A stretch of DNA of 19,108 nt from CALCCV01 sp964388665. Lineage in GTDB: Bacteria; Bdellovibrionota; Bdellovibrionia; Bdellovibrionales; Bdellovibrionaceae. Each line of letters opens with the position of its first letter. The first letter of the stretch is position 1. The stretch covers positions 1 to 19,108 of the forward strand of contig CAYMBJ010000073.1 in NCBI GenBank assembly GCA_964388665.1, given 5' to 3'. This document shows positions 7,531 to 15,066 of the stretch, piece by piece. The notes below the pieces were generated by a model. That model saw only the letters and a list, made by a program, of their open reading frames with translations, ran no database searches and had not been told where the DNA came from. Position numbers and translations under genes: made by a program.

Positions 7531-7689
7531 ATGGGTGTAATTTTATTTTTCACCATGATTTTGGGAGTGTTGTTGGTCAGCACCACTCTGTTGGTTTTGA
7601 CTCTGTGGAATTGGCTAAAGGTTCGCAATGATCGCTTAACGGCAGAGATAGAAAATCAAAATTTGCCGCTCCTTAAAAAAGATGTTTAA
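7531..7689 (+). CDS. 52-aa single-span membrane protein
   Basis: A short frame opens with an ATG preceded by GGGGAG about 8 nt upstream and ends at TAA. Residues 2-26 (GVILFFTMILGVLLVSTTLLVLTLW) form one long hydrophobic helix. It is followed by a charged, probably cytoplasmic tail (KVRNDRLTAEIENQNLPLLKKDV) that could form a short amphipathic helix. The positive-inside rule places the C-terminus in the cytoplasm. It fits exactly between tatD (21 nt before) and the methyltransferase (9 nt after), and the spacing and ribosome-binding site argue that it is real. No family recognised. Confidence 0.65.
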   Translation: MGVILFFTMILGVLLVSTTLLVLTLWNWLKVRNDRLTAEIENQNLPLLKKDV

Positions 7690-7698
7690 ATAGGAGGT

Positions 7699-8982
7699 AT
7701 GGGCAATCGCAGTCGTTCACACAGCAGAGCAAGTTCTCAGAATCAATCCACGCACAGCCAATCCACTTACAGCCGATCTGGTGAATTGGATCGCAGCAAA
7801 GAAGAAGGCATGGCGGCCTGGGACCCTGAAGACTATTCAAAGGATCCGCTAGCAAGTCCTCGAAAAAAGGGACGCTTTCACTCTAAGGATGTCGAAGAGA
7901 GCCAGGTGGACCCCGTGACACGTGAGCCACTTTTGCAAGTGGCTTTGGAATCAGGTGTTTTTGCCTTCAACATTGCGAGGTCCTTTACCTATGCACTTCA
8001 GCAGTGGAGTTTGCCTTTGATCGAGCGTTTGCTGTTTGAACGAACTCGGGAACCGGTGGAGCACAATCGCAAAGACATTGAGATTCTATATCGCGAATTG
8101 ATTTCGCTGTTAAAAAGAGACGCCAAAAACATTGCTGCTGGAACATACCCACTGAGCGTGGTGAAGTTGGAGTCGCCCATTGAGCAGTGGTTCAAGTTTG
8201 CCAAAGTGGTGGCTGACGGTCGCCGCATTCATCGCCGCCGCAAAAATCACAAGATCAAAGACTTCGGTCACAAAATCACACCTGAATTGGATGAGTATCC
8301 CGAGTACTATCGCCGAAACTTTCATTTTCAGACCGATGGCTATCTGAGCGACGAGTCGGCGAATCTTTATGACACCCAGGTGGACATTCTTTTTGCTGGG
8401 GCCACAGATGCTATGCGCAGAATGGTGGTGCCATTGCTTAAAAAGCGCGAGTCCTTGCGCGCCCAACGCAAATTGCGATTTTTAGAAGTCGGAGCGGGTG
8501 TTGGCAATCTCACCCGCGACATGCGCAAAGCCTTTCCTCGTGCTGGGATTGTCGCCTTGGACTTGAGCAGTCCCTATTTGGAAAAAGCAAAGGCAAAGAT
8601 TCCTGGTTTGGAGACAGTGGTGGGGGCAGGAGAGGATCTGCCCTTCAAAGCAGAAACCTTTGACCTGGTGTACTCTTGCTTTCTCTTTCATGAGTTGCCT
8701 CGCGCAATTCGCGAGCAGCATTTGCAAGAGGCTATGAGAGTGCTCAAACCGGGCGGTTATGTGGCCATTGTGGATTCGCTGCAGAGGGATGATGACCCCA
8801 GGCTCAATTGGGCACTCGAGAATTTTCCGCGCGATTATCACGAGCCATTCTATAAAGATTACACCTTAGACAACCTGAGGGAGCTCCTCGAGACAAATGG
8901 CTTTCAGGTGGTGGATGACACCCACGGTTTCTTGGCAAAAGCCATTGTTGGAAAAAAGCGCAAAACCGCATTGTCAGATTGA
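7699..8982 (+). CDS. SAM-dependent methyltransferase with long N-terminal extension
   Basis: The product has 427 residues. The first 70 or so are Ser, Gln and charge rich and probably disordered. A helical region at 75-200 is followed by YYRRNFHFQTDGYLSDESANLYDTQ, a linker known from a class I methyltransferase family of plants and bacteria. The Rossmann methyltransferase spans about 258-420. Motif I is LRFLEVGAGVGNLTR (E263-G269), the acidic loop is VALDLS (D288), then EDLPF, FDLVYSCFLFHELPR and VLKPGG. This is a type 11 small-molecule methyltransferase fold; the acceptor is unknown. The start is firm: ATG after TAGGAGGT. It follows the 52-aa gene by 9 nt, so it is in the same operon as tatD. 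Confidence 0.85.
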   Translation: MGNRSRSHSRASSQNQSTHSQSTYSRSGELDRSKEEGMAAWDPEDYSKDPLASPRKKGRFHSKDVEESQVDPVTREPLLQVALESGVFAFNIARSFTYALQQWSLPLIERLLFERTREPVEHNRKDIEILYRELISLLKRDAKNIAAGTYPLSVVKLESPIEQWFKFAKVVADGRRIHRRRKNHKIKDFGHKITPELDEYPEYYRRNFHFQTDGYLSDESANLYDTQVDILFAGATDAMRRMVVPLLKKRESLRAQRKLRFLEVGAGVGNLTRDMRKAFPRAGIVALDLSSPYLEKAKAKIPGLETVVGAGEDLPFKAETFDLVYSCFLFHELPRAIREQHLQEAMRVLKPGGYVAIVDSLQRDDDPRLNWALENFPRDYHEPFYKDYTLDNLRELLETNGFQVVDDTHGFLAKAIVGKKRKTALSD

Positions 8983-9066
8983 ATTTTTCAAATTTTCCTC
9001 GTAGAACCTCACTGAAATACAATGTCTATCTGATAACCATTTTCAACATTTCATGAGCGAGGAAAA

Positions 9067-10038
9067 ATGAGCACGATTACCCAGTTTATTGATCACCACT
9101 ATCGCCACTTCAATGCAGCAGCTCTCAAAGATGCGGCCAAAGCCTATAAGACTCATCTTGATCAGGGTGGTAAAATGCTGGTGACACTGGCGGGGGCCAT
9201 GAGCACCGCAGAGATTGGGCTTTCCCTCGCAGAGATGATTCGCCAAAACAAAGTGCATGCGATCTCTTGCACGGGTGCCAATTTGGAAGAAGATGTTTTC
9301 AACCTAGTGGCTCATGATCATTATGTGCGCATTCCCAATTATCGTGACCTCACTCCAGATGACGAGCAAAAGCTGCTCAATCGCCATCTCAATCGGGTGA
9401 CTGACACTTGTATTCCAGAAGAAGAGGCCATTCGCCGCATTGAGCGTGCTGTGCTCGAGGAGTGGCAACAGGCTGACAAAGCGGGAGAGAGTTTTTTTCC
9501 GCATGAGTTCATGTACAAGATTTTGCTCTCAGGTAAGTTGAAATCATCTTATCAGATTGATCCAAAGAACTCATGGCTTCTGGCCGCTGCGGAAAAGAAT
9601 CTGCCTATGATTGTTCCGGGCTGGGAGGATTCTACACTCGGCAATATCTATACCGGGCATGTGTTAAAGAAAGACATTCACCGTGTGCACACTGTGCGCA
9701 CTGGGATTGAATACATGACTCAATTTTCTGAATGGTACATGAGCACAGCGCCCAAGAGCTCCGTGGGCTTCTTCCAAATTGGTGGAGGCATTGCTGGCGA
9801 TTGCCCCATCTGTGTGGTGCCAATGCTTGCCCAAGATTTGCAGTACACAGACGTGCCACTCTGGGGATACTTTTGCCAGATCAGTGATTCCACGACCTCC
9901 TTTGGCTCCTACTCTGGGGCTGTTCCTAACGAAAAGATCACCTGGGGTAAGTTGGGTATCGACACACCAAAATATATGATTGAATCGGATGCCAGCATTG
10001 TTGCACCTTTGATGTTTGCATATGTTTTGGGGCAATAG
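9067..10038 (+). CDS. Deoxyhypusine synthase-like protein
   Basis: The product has 323 residues and shows the deoxyhypusine synthase (DHS, COG1899) fold throughout. NAD-binding elements appear as TLAGAMSTAEIG (40-51) and SCTGANLEEDVFN (68-79). FFQIGGGIAGD follows at 235-245. The C-terminal SGAVPNEKITWGKLGID carries the equivalent of the catalytic lysine (K295), followed by ESDASIVAPLMFAYVLG. True DHS transfers the aminobutyl group of spermidine to eIF5A, which bacteria lack, so this bacterial homologue more likely acts on a free amine or another protein; homospermidine synthesis is one possibility. AGGA precedes the ATG by 5 nt. The 84-bp gap upstream has a -10-like TACAAT at 9018-9023 without a good -35. 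It heads the MTA-salvage operon, 2 nt before the aldolase. Confidence 0.85.
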   Translation: MSTITQFIDHHYRHFNAAALKDAAKAYKTHLDQGGKMLVTLAGAMSTAEIGLSLAEMIRQNKVHAISCTGANLEEDVFNLVAHDHYVRIPNYRDLTPDDEQKLLNRHLNRVTDTCIPEEEAIRRIERAVLEEWQQADKAGESFFPHEFMYKILLSGKLKSSYQIDPKNSWLLAAAEKNLPMIVPGWEDSTLGNIYTGHVLKKDIHRVHTVRTGIEYMTQFSEWYMSTAPKSSVGFFQIGGGIAGDCPICVVPMLAQDLQYTDVPLWGYFCQISDSTTSFGSYSGAVPNEKITWGKLGIDTPKYMIESDASIVAPLMFAYVLGQ

Positions 10039-10040
10039 GC

Positions 10041-10754
10041 ATGATTGGTGAAAATGATCATCTGCTGCGATCCGATACCCTGCGGTCCGATTCAGAGCCA
10101 GGTCGACAGGACATTGCTCGGGTTTGCAAAGATCTGCATGCAATGGGATTTTTAGCGGCCGGCGATGGCAATGTTTCACTGCGGCTTCCTGCTAAGGCTG
10201 GCAAAGCCTCAGAGATTCTGATCACTCCCAGTGGACGCTCCAAGAGGGCGCTGAGTCCCGGCGATATGGTGGTGATGAATCTTCAAGGTGAGGTGCTCTC
10301 GGGAGGTGCTGCGTCCAGTGAAAAGATGATGCATTTGCAGGTGTTCAATCAAGTTCCTGAAGCCATGACCGTGGTCCATGCGCATCCGCCCACAGCGATT
10401 GCACTGAGCATTGCCTTTCCGCAGTGGACCGCGCTGCCCAGCGGCTATATGTCGGAGCTGATTTTAGCGGTGGGCTCCATCCCCATTGTTCCCTATGCGC
10501 GTCCTGGAACTGCGGATATGGGTCAAGTTGTAGAAGCCTATCTGCCGGAACATCGCGTGATGATCCTCTCCCGTCACGGCGTTCTTTGCTGGGGTGAAAG
10601 CTTAGAAGAAGCCCATATGGGCGTGGAGCGGTTGGAACATGCCGCAATTATTTTGCACAAAGCGCTGCAGATCGGGGATCTAGAAGAGTTGCCCCAACAA
10701 GAGATTGAACATTTAAAAGAGATGCGTAAAAAAATAGGACCAAGGGTTCTTTAG
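10041..10754 (+). CDS. Class II aldolase, likely for 5-methylthioribulose-1-phosphate
   Basis: The product has 237 residues of the class II aldolase/adducin fold. Visible active-site elements are GDGNVSLRL (41-49, phosphate loop), ITPSGRSK (61-68), SSE with E94 (the acid/base position of fuculose-phosphate aldolase), HAHPPTA giving zinc ligands H113 and H115, and RHGVL with the third zinc ligand H179. The HAHPP motif is closer to fuculose-phosphate-type aldolases than to the MtnB dehydratase HTHS form. Next to mtnA and mtnP it most plausibly cleaves 5-methylthioribulose-1-P to dihydroxyacetone-P and methylthioacetaldehyde, as in the described DHAP shunt. MtnB-type dehydratase is the alternative, but no mtnC, mtnD or mtnE follows. 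It starts 2 nt after the preceding stop. Confidence 0.75.
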   Translation: MIGENDHLLRSDTLRSDSEPGRQDIARVCKDLHAMGFLAAGDGNVSLRLPAKAGKASEILITPSGRSKRALSPGDMVVMNLQGEVLSGGAASSEKMMHLQVFNQVPEAMTVVHAHPPTAIALSIAFPQWTALPSGYMSELILAVGSIPIVPYARPGTADMGQVVEAYLPEHRVMILSRHGVLCWGESLEEAHMGVERLEHAAIILHKALQIGDLEELPQQEIEHLKEMRKKIGPRVL

Positions 10755-10775
10755 CATCTTAGATTGGAAGCAAAT

Positions 10776-11849
10776 ATGAGTGCACGAAGTTCAATTCAGT
10801 ACAGTGAAGTTGTTGAGTTGGCAAAGAGCCGAACTCTCTCCTCCATGGGCTTGCGATGGATAGAGAGTCGCCTTTATATACTGGATCAACAGGCGCTGCC
10901 TCACGACGAGATTTGGATTTCGATTCACTCCGCGCAAGAGATGGTCGATGCCATTAAGTATCTCAAAGTTCGCGGAGCGCCACTTATTGGTGTGGCAGCG
11001 TGCATGGCCATGTTGGTTGAGGTGATTCGCGGGGCCAGTTTTTCTGAAGTGCAGCAGGCCTGGGCAAACTTGGGTGAATCACGTCCGACGGCGATCAATT
11101 TGCGCAACAATCTGCAAGAGCTGGCAGCTGGGTGGAACGCCGAGAATTATCAGCTGCAGGTGGCACATCGTGCGCTGAACATTTTTGATCAAGATGTGGC
11201 GCTGTGTGACCGCATGGCCAGCAATGGCGCCGATTTGATAGCTAAAAACGAAACCCTGTTGACCCATTGTAACACGGGCGGTCTGGCCACAGTGGGCTGT
11301 GGCACTGCGCTTGGCGTGATTGCTAAGGCCAAGGCCTTAGGAAAAAATAACCATGTCTATGTGGATGAAACCCGTCCACTGCTGCAAGGGGGGCGCTTGA
11401 CCACTTGGGAGCTTGGTAAGTTAGGAATCGCTTATACTCTCAATACGGATTCGATGGCGGCTTATCTTATGCAGCAGAAAAAGATAGATCGCGTGCTGCT
11501 GGGCTCTGACCGTATCTGTCGCAATGGTGATTTTGCCAATAAGGTAGGGAGCTATGCTCTGGCCGTGCAATGCCATTACCACGGAATTCCCTTTCATGTG
11601 GTGGCACCCATGACCACCTATGACAGGCATTGTGCCACAGGTGCGGAGATTCCGATTGAACAGCGAGATGCAGACGAAGTTCGCGGCTTTGTGAGTCACC
11701 GCGAAACCAAGACCTGGGCACCTCGCGAAGCCGCTGTTTACAATCCGTCATTTGATGTGACGCCGGCGGCACTGGTGACCTCATTTATTACAGACACTGG
11801 CGTGTACTCACCCCAGGAATGGCAAAAATTGACTAAAGGAGATGTGTGA
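10776..11849 (+). CDS. mtnA: S-methyl-5-thioribose-1-phosphate isomerase MtnA
   Basis: The product has 357 residues from the ATG at 10776, which is preceded by GGAAG. A TTG at 10764 would add only four residues. Family signatures are KVRGAPLIGVAA (64-75), LTHCNTGGLATVGCGTALG with the catalytic cysteine equivalent C165, DETRPLLQGGRLT (197-209) and GSDRICRNGDFANKVGSY with the catalytic aspartate D245. It isomerises methylthioribose-1-phosphate to methylthioribulose-1-phosphate in the cytoplasm. The length matches the family (about 350). It lies 21 nt after the aldolase, and its TGA overlaps the ATG of mtnP by one base. The end, SFITDTGVYSPQEW, is also typical. Confidence 0.95.
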   Translation: MSARSSIQYSEVVELAKSRTLSSMGLRWIESRLYILDQQALPHDEIWISIHSAQEMVDAIKYLKVRGAPLIGVAACMAMLVEVIRGASFSEVQQAWANLGESRPTAINLRNNLQELAAGWNAENYQLQVAHRALNIFDQDVALCDRMASNGADLIAKNETLLTHCNTGGLATVGCGTALGVIAKAKALGKNNHVYVDETRPLLQGGRLTTWELGKLGIAYTLNTDSMAAYLMQQKKIDRVLLGSDRICRNGDFANKVGSYALAVQCHYHGIPFHVVAPMTTYDRHCATGAEIPIEQRDADEVRGFVSHRETKTWAPREAAVYNPSFDVTPAALVTSFITDTGVYSPQEWQKLTKGDV

Positions 11850-12781
11850 TGTGGGCAATCATTGGCGGCTCGGGATTTGAGAATTTTGATCAGGTCGAAA
11901 AAGTTGCGGATTTGGATTTGCAAACGCCTTTTGGTAAAGCTTCGAGCGGTTTTAAAAAAATCTCTATTGGTGGTGAGTCCTGTCTGTTTTTGTCTCGTCA
12001 CGGGGCCCACCATGAACTGGGTCCCTCGGAGGTGAATTACCGTGCCAATGTCTTTGCTCTAAAAAAACATGGTGCCAAAGGCATTCTTTCGGTGAGCGCT
12101 GTGGGGAGTTTGCAGCCAGATCTCAAGCCAGGCGACCTTGTCGTGCCCTCACAATACATTGATCGTACCAAGAGTTTGCGCAAAACGAGCTTTGCCGGAG
12201 AGGGCGTGGTAGCACATGTGAGTTTGGCCAAACCAGTACTTCCAGAGCTCATCAACCTCATGACAGATATTCAAGTGGACTTTCCAGTGCATCTAAAAAA
12301 GACCTATGTGTGCATTGAGGGACCCTATTTTTCTACCCAGGCAGAGAGCAACACCTATCGCGCCATGGGCGCGGACATTATTGGTATGACCAATTTTCCT
12401 GAGTATGCGTTGGCTCGTGAGGCGGGGCTTGCTTATTTGCCTTTGAGTTTTGTGACGGATTTTGACTGTTGGGATGAATCCATTCCTCATGTGACTTTGA
12501 GTGAAGTGATTCAGATCATGAAGGCGAACAACAAAAAGGCCTTTCAGGTGATCACGCAGATTTTAAAAAACACTGTGGTCGCCAGTGCCGTAGCGACAGA
12601 AGGCTCTGATGAAGCCAAGGCCAATGCCATAGCTGATACCAAAGCCGAAGCAAAAACAGTGGGTGAATCCTTTTGGCAGGGCTTGAAGTTGAGTGAGATG
12701 AGCATCGGCGCTGGACTCATGACCCCCATCGATAGTATTGATGCCGAAAAGAGAAAGTGGCTAGACGTACTCATGGTTTAG
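11849..12781 (+). CDS. mtnP: S-methyl-5'-thioadenosine phosphorylase MtnP
   Basis: The product has 310 residues of the PNP/MTAP family. IIGGSGFENF (4-13) opens the phosphate site. It is followed by SRHGAHHELGPSEVNYRANVFAL, VSAVGSLQPDLKPGDLVVP, and the MTAP-typical EGPYFSTQAESNTYRAMGADIIGMTNFPEYALAREAGL. VTDFDCWDE has the two aspartates that select adenine over 6-oxopurines. It splits MTA with phosphate to adenine and methylthioribose-1-phosphate, the substrate of MtnA. The ATG at 11849 shares its A with the mtnA stop (TGATG) and AAGGAG lies 8 nt upstream, giving tight translational coupling. A tail of about 25 Ala/Glu/Lys-rich residues (from AVATEGSDEA) interrupts the usual C-terminus. Confidence 0.93.
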   Translation: MWAIIGGSGFENFDQVEKVADLDLQTPFGKASSGFKKISIGGESCLFLSRHGAHHELGPSEVNYRANVFALKKHGAKGILSVSAVGSLQPDLKPGDLVVPSQYIDRTKSLRKTSFAGEGVVAHVSLAKPVLPELINLMTDIQVDFPVHLKKTYVCIEGPYFSTQAESNTYRAMGADIIGMTNFPEYALAREAGLAYLPLSFVTDFDCWDESIPHVTLSEVIQIMKANNKKAFQVITQILKNTVVASAVATEGSDEAKANAIADTKAEAKTVGESFWQGLKLSEMSIGAGLMTPIDSIDAEKRKWLDVLMV

Positions 12782-12784
12782 GGA

Positions 12785-12816
12785 GTGCTTAACTTATCAG
12801 GCTCCTGAAAAAGCAC
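12785..12816 (+). terminator. Weak stem-loop after mtnP
   Basis: GTGCT at 12785-12789 pairs with AGCAC at 12812-12816, and TCAG with CTGA pair inside around GCTC. It begins 3 nt after the mtnP stop, the right place for a terminator of the salvage operon. No T run follows, so termination efficiency is uncertain and it may be part of the structured region that continues to 13047. Confidence 0.3.
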
Positions 12817-12835
12817 ATTCTGCTGCGTTCTCGTC

Positions 12836-12963
12836 GCCAAATTTCACTTCGACGTAGCACATACTGGGCCTGCCTTCGATTTGGCACCTGCGGCCTTGCA
12901 AATTTTTGGCGGAGGGCTTCGGCAAACCAGATCAAAGTCCTGCATGGGATTGAGACGATCTGG
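12836..12963. repeat. Inverted repeats in the leader of the CheA-like kinase
   Basis: Two exact 7-bp inverted repeats lie in this gene-free stretch: GCCAAAT (12836-12842) with ATTTGGC (12879-12885), and CCAGATC (12927-12933) with GATCTGG (12957-12963). A further near match to the first arm, TTTTTGGCG, lies at 12903-12911, which would allow an alternative pairing. I see no convincing coding gene here; the frame through 12793-13005 has no start codon at its beginning. A TATAAA at 13004-13009 could be a -10 without a clear -35. The stretch may be a structured leader or a copy of an intergenic repeat. Confidence 0.35.
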
Positions 12964-13025
12964 GGCGAAGATCGAGGAACAAATTTCTTTATTTACAGCT
13001 GGTTATAAAGTTTTGCCTGCATTTG

Positions 13026-13047
13026 CTCCGATAGGAAATTATCGGAG
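13026..13047 (+). promoter_or_regulatory. Hairpin enclosing the ribosome-binding site of the CheA-like kinase
   Basis: CTCCGATA (13026-13033) is the exact reverse complement of TATCGGAG (13040-13047), with a 6-nt loop. The GGAG at the 3' side is the only plausible ribosome-binding site for the ATG at 13056 (8 nt spacing). The stem would therefore hide it by pairing with the upstream CTCC. No T run follows, so it is not a terminator. It would lower translation unless opened, for example by a protein, temperature or alternative pairing. Confidence 0.55.
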
Positions 13048-13055
13048 TGATGCGC

Positions 13056-15050
13056 ATGTTAGAGTTCTCGATATTTGACAGCTTTTTAGATTCCATCCTT
13101 GTGGTGGATTCAAAAAACAATGTGCATTATGGCAATGTCGCAGCATCCACTCTATTTGAAGTTTCAAGCAAGCGCTTGAGTCTTGGAAAAAGTCTTTCCC
13201 AGTATGTGGAATTTGCCAGTATTGATACCGGCGAAAACGAAATGACACCAGAAAAAATCCAAGGTATCCAGGGAGCTTCGCAGTTCAAGGAAGTTTCATT
13301 CAAAACCAAATCTGATAAGACCGGCACTTTGCAATTTAATATGCAATTGGTTGGCGATGACCGCTGGCTGGTGTACCTGCGTGACGTGAGTCTCGAAAAA
13401 ACTCTGCATATCAAGTACCGCGGCGAATTGGACTCCAAAGAAAATGTGATCAAAGAGCTAGAGGCGGCGAAGGTTCAGCTCCTGGAGTATTCAAAGAACT
13501 TGGAGTCAAAGGTTCAGGAGCGCACTCGCGAGCTGTCAGACGCAAACCGCCTGCAGAAAGCCATCCTCGACAGTCTCGGGCAAGGGATTTTGGTGTTTAA
13601 TGCCGAAGGCATTTGTCTTCCGGTTTTCTCGCAAGTCTGCAAACAGATTTTTGGCAAGGACCCGACGGGAATGAAGATCGAAGAGGTTTTGGCAATGAAT
13701 GCCAATGAAACCGATTCCTTTGAAAAGTGGCGCCAGGCCACTTTTAGTGAAATGTTGGCCTTTGAAGATATGAGCGCATTGGCTCCCAAACGTTGGGCGG
13801 CTGCAAAAGACAAGGAAATAGGCCTTGATTACTATGCAATGCGAGGCGCTGAGAATGAGATTCGAAACCTTGTGCTTGTAGCTACGGACAGAACGGCAGA
13901 AGCGGCGGCTCAGGCCGAGGCCATGCGTGAGCGGGTCTTGGTTAAAAAATTGGCGCAAGTCGCGCGCAATCGCAATGCATTTAGGCAATTTCTTAAGGAC
14001 TCCCGTGCACTCCTAGCAGAGCTGCAAACTAGTAAGGGTGGTAAATCAGACCGAGTGTCGATACTGCGACGACTGCACAATCTTAAAGGCGGAGCTGCAA
14101 GTTTTTCGTTTGATGTCATCGCGAGATCTGTGCATGGTCTAGAGAGCATCGTCCACCATGCATCAGAGATTGGCCATGAACTGCGTCGCGAAATTTCTGA
14201 TAAAGCCAACGAAATTCAAGCAGAATTGCTCAATCAAGTGAATGCTCTTTCTGAAATGCTGGGCAAGCTCGATAAGGAATCCAGCACCTTTATCGAGATT
14301 CCTGACGAAGTGTGCCTGCGCTGGGCGATTCGCCTTCTCGAATCAAATGAGCCCAAAGCCCATGCTGTGGGTGTTGAGATTGCAAGTGCCTGCGTTGAAG
14401 CGCCGATAGAAAATTCAATCAAACACCATGAGGTTTCGCTTCGAGAGATGGCCGCCAAGCAGGGCAAAGTGCTGAACAAGATTGAATTGATTGGTGGAGA
14501 AACCTTGGTGCCGGAGAAACCTTTGCAGCCACTTATGAATTCACTGATTCATGCCTTTCGCAACTCCATTGACCATGGACTGGAGACCAAGGAAGAGCGC
14601 CTAAAATTGCGCAAAAAATTGGAAGGTCTGCTACAAGTGAAAGTGATCAAGATCGTTCAACCTGACGGTACAATAGATCTGATAATGGAAATCAAAGATG
14701 ATGGTCGCGGAATCAATGCAGAAAAAGTTCGCGAGAAGTGCAAGAGCTTGGGTCTCAATGATTGGCTGCAAAAACCACATCCGGAGCTTTTTCAAGTGTT
14801 GCTCCTTCCGGAGTTCTCGACAGCTGAAACCGTGACTGAAGTTTCGGGAAGGGGAGTCGGACTCTCGGCCATTGCAGAAGAAGTGCAAAAATTGGGTGGT
14901 TCGATTGTGATCAGCTCCGTAGTCAATCTAGGGATGTCCATACTCATTAAGGTGCGGTTACCGAGTCTCCGGACGACGGTTTACGATGAGGCCATGGCCA
15001 TCAAATTGGATGCGAGCGCGAACAAGCTCCGCACTCAGCAATCAGCTTAA
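13056..15050 (+). CDS. CheA-like histidine kinase with PAS, Hpt and HATPase modules
   Basis: The product has 664 residues from the ATG at 13056; an ATG at 13050 is too close to GGAG. Order of modules: a PAS-like domain (5-115), a coiled coil (120-165, with the typical NLESKVQERTRELSDANR), and a second PAS-like domain (166-280). An Hpt domain follows at about 300-400 with RLHNLKGGAASFSF, where H341 is the phosphoacceptor. The CheA-type ATPase spans 470-636 with the N box HAFRNSIDHGLE, G1 DDGRGI and G2 GRGVGLSAI. The CheA P2 and CheW-like domains are missing and no membrane segment is seen, so it is a soluble sensor. It would autophosphorylate H341 and pass phosphate to a receiver encoded elsewhere. 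Upstream hairpins may control translation. A PilZ-like gene follows 16 nt later. Confidence 0.85.
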   Translation: MLEFSIFDSFLDSILVVDSKNNVHYGNVAASTLFEVSSKRLSLGKSLSQYVEFASIDTGENEMTPEKIQGIQGASQFKEVSFKTKSDKTGTLQFNMQLVGDDRWLVYLRDVSLEKTLHIKYRGELDSKENVIKELEAAKVQLLEYSKNLESKVQERTRELSDANRLQKAILDSLGQGILVFNAEGICLPVFSQVCKQIFGKDPTGMKIEEVLAMNANETDSFEKWRQATFSEMLAFEDMSALAPKRWAAAKDKEIGLDYYAMRGAENEIRNLVLVATDRTAEAAAQAEAMRERVLVKKLAQVARNRNAFRQFLKDSRALLAELQTSKGGKSDRVSILRRLHNLKGGAASFSFDVIARSVHGLESIVHHASEIGHELRREISDKANEIQAELLNQVNALSEMLGKLDKESSTFIEIPDEVCLRWAIRLLESNEPKAHAVGVEIASACVEAPIENSIKHHEVSLREMAAKQGKVLNKIELIGGETLVPEKPLQPLMNSLIHAFRNSIDHGLETKEERLKLRKKLEGLLQVKVIKIVQPDGTIDLIMEIKDDGRGINAEKVREKCKSLGLNDWLQKPHPELFQVLLLPEFSTAETVTEVSGRGVGLSAIAEEVQKLGGSIVISSVVNLGMSILIKVRLPSLRTTVYDEAMAIKLDASANKLRTQQSA

Positions 15051-15066
15051 AGCTGGGAGTAGGGAT

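Noticed and set aside
8979..8991. Small stem TTGAA/TTCAA at the end of the methyltransferase gene
   Set aside because: A 5-bp AT-rich stem with a 3-nt loop is too weak to call a terminator.
9664..10179. 171-aa minus-strand frame across the DHS-like and aldolase genes
   Set aside because: It is antisense to two well-supported genes, is rich in His and Cys from reverse reading, and matches no family.
12881..13078. 65-aa plus-strand frame in the kinase leader
   Set aside because: It has no ribosome-binding site, an unrecognisable sequence, and it runs into the kinase gene in another frame.
14986..15066. Upstream start giving a 288-aa PilZ-like protein
   Set aside because: It would overlap the kinase gene by 65 bases; the ATG at 15067 has a well-placed ribosome-binding site and begins the recognisable protein.
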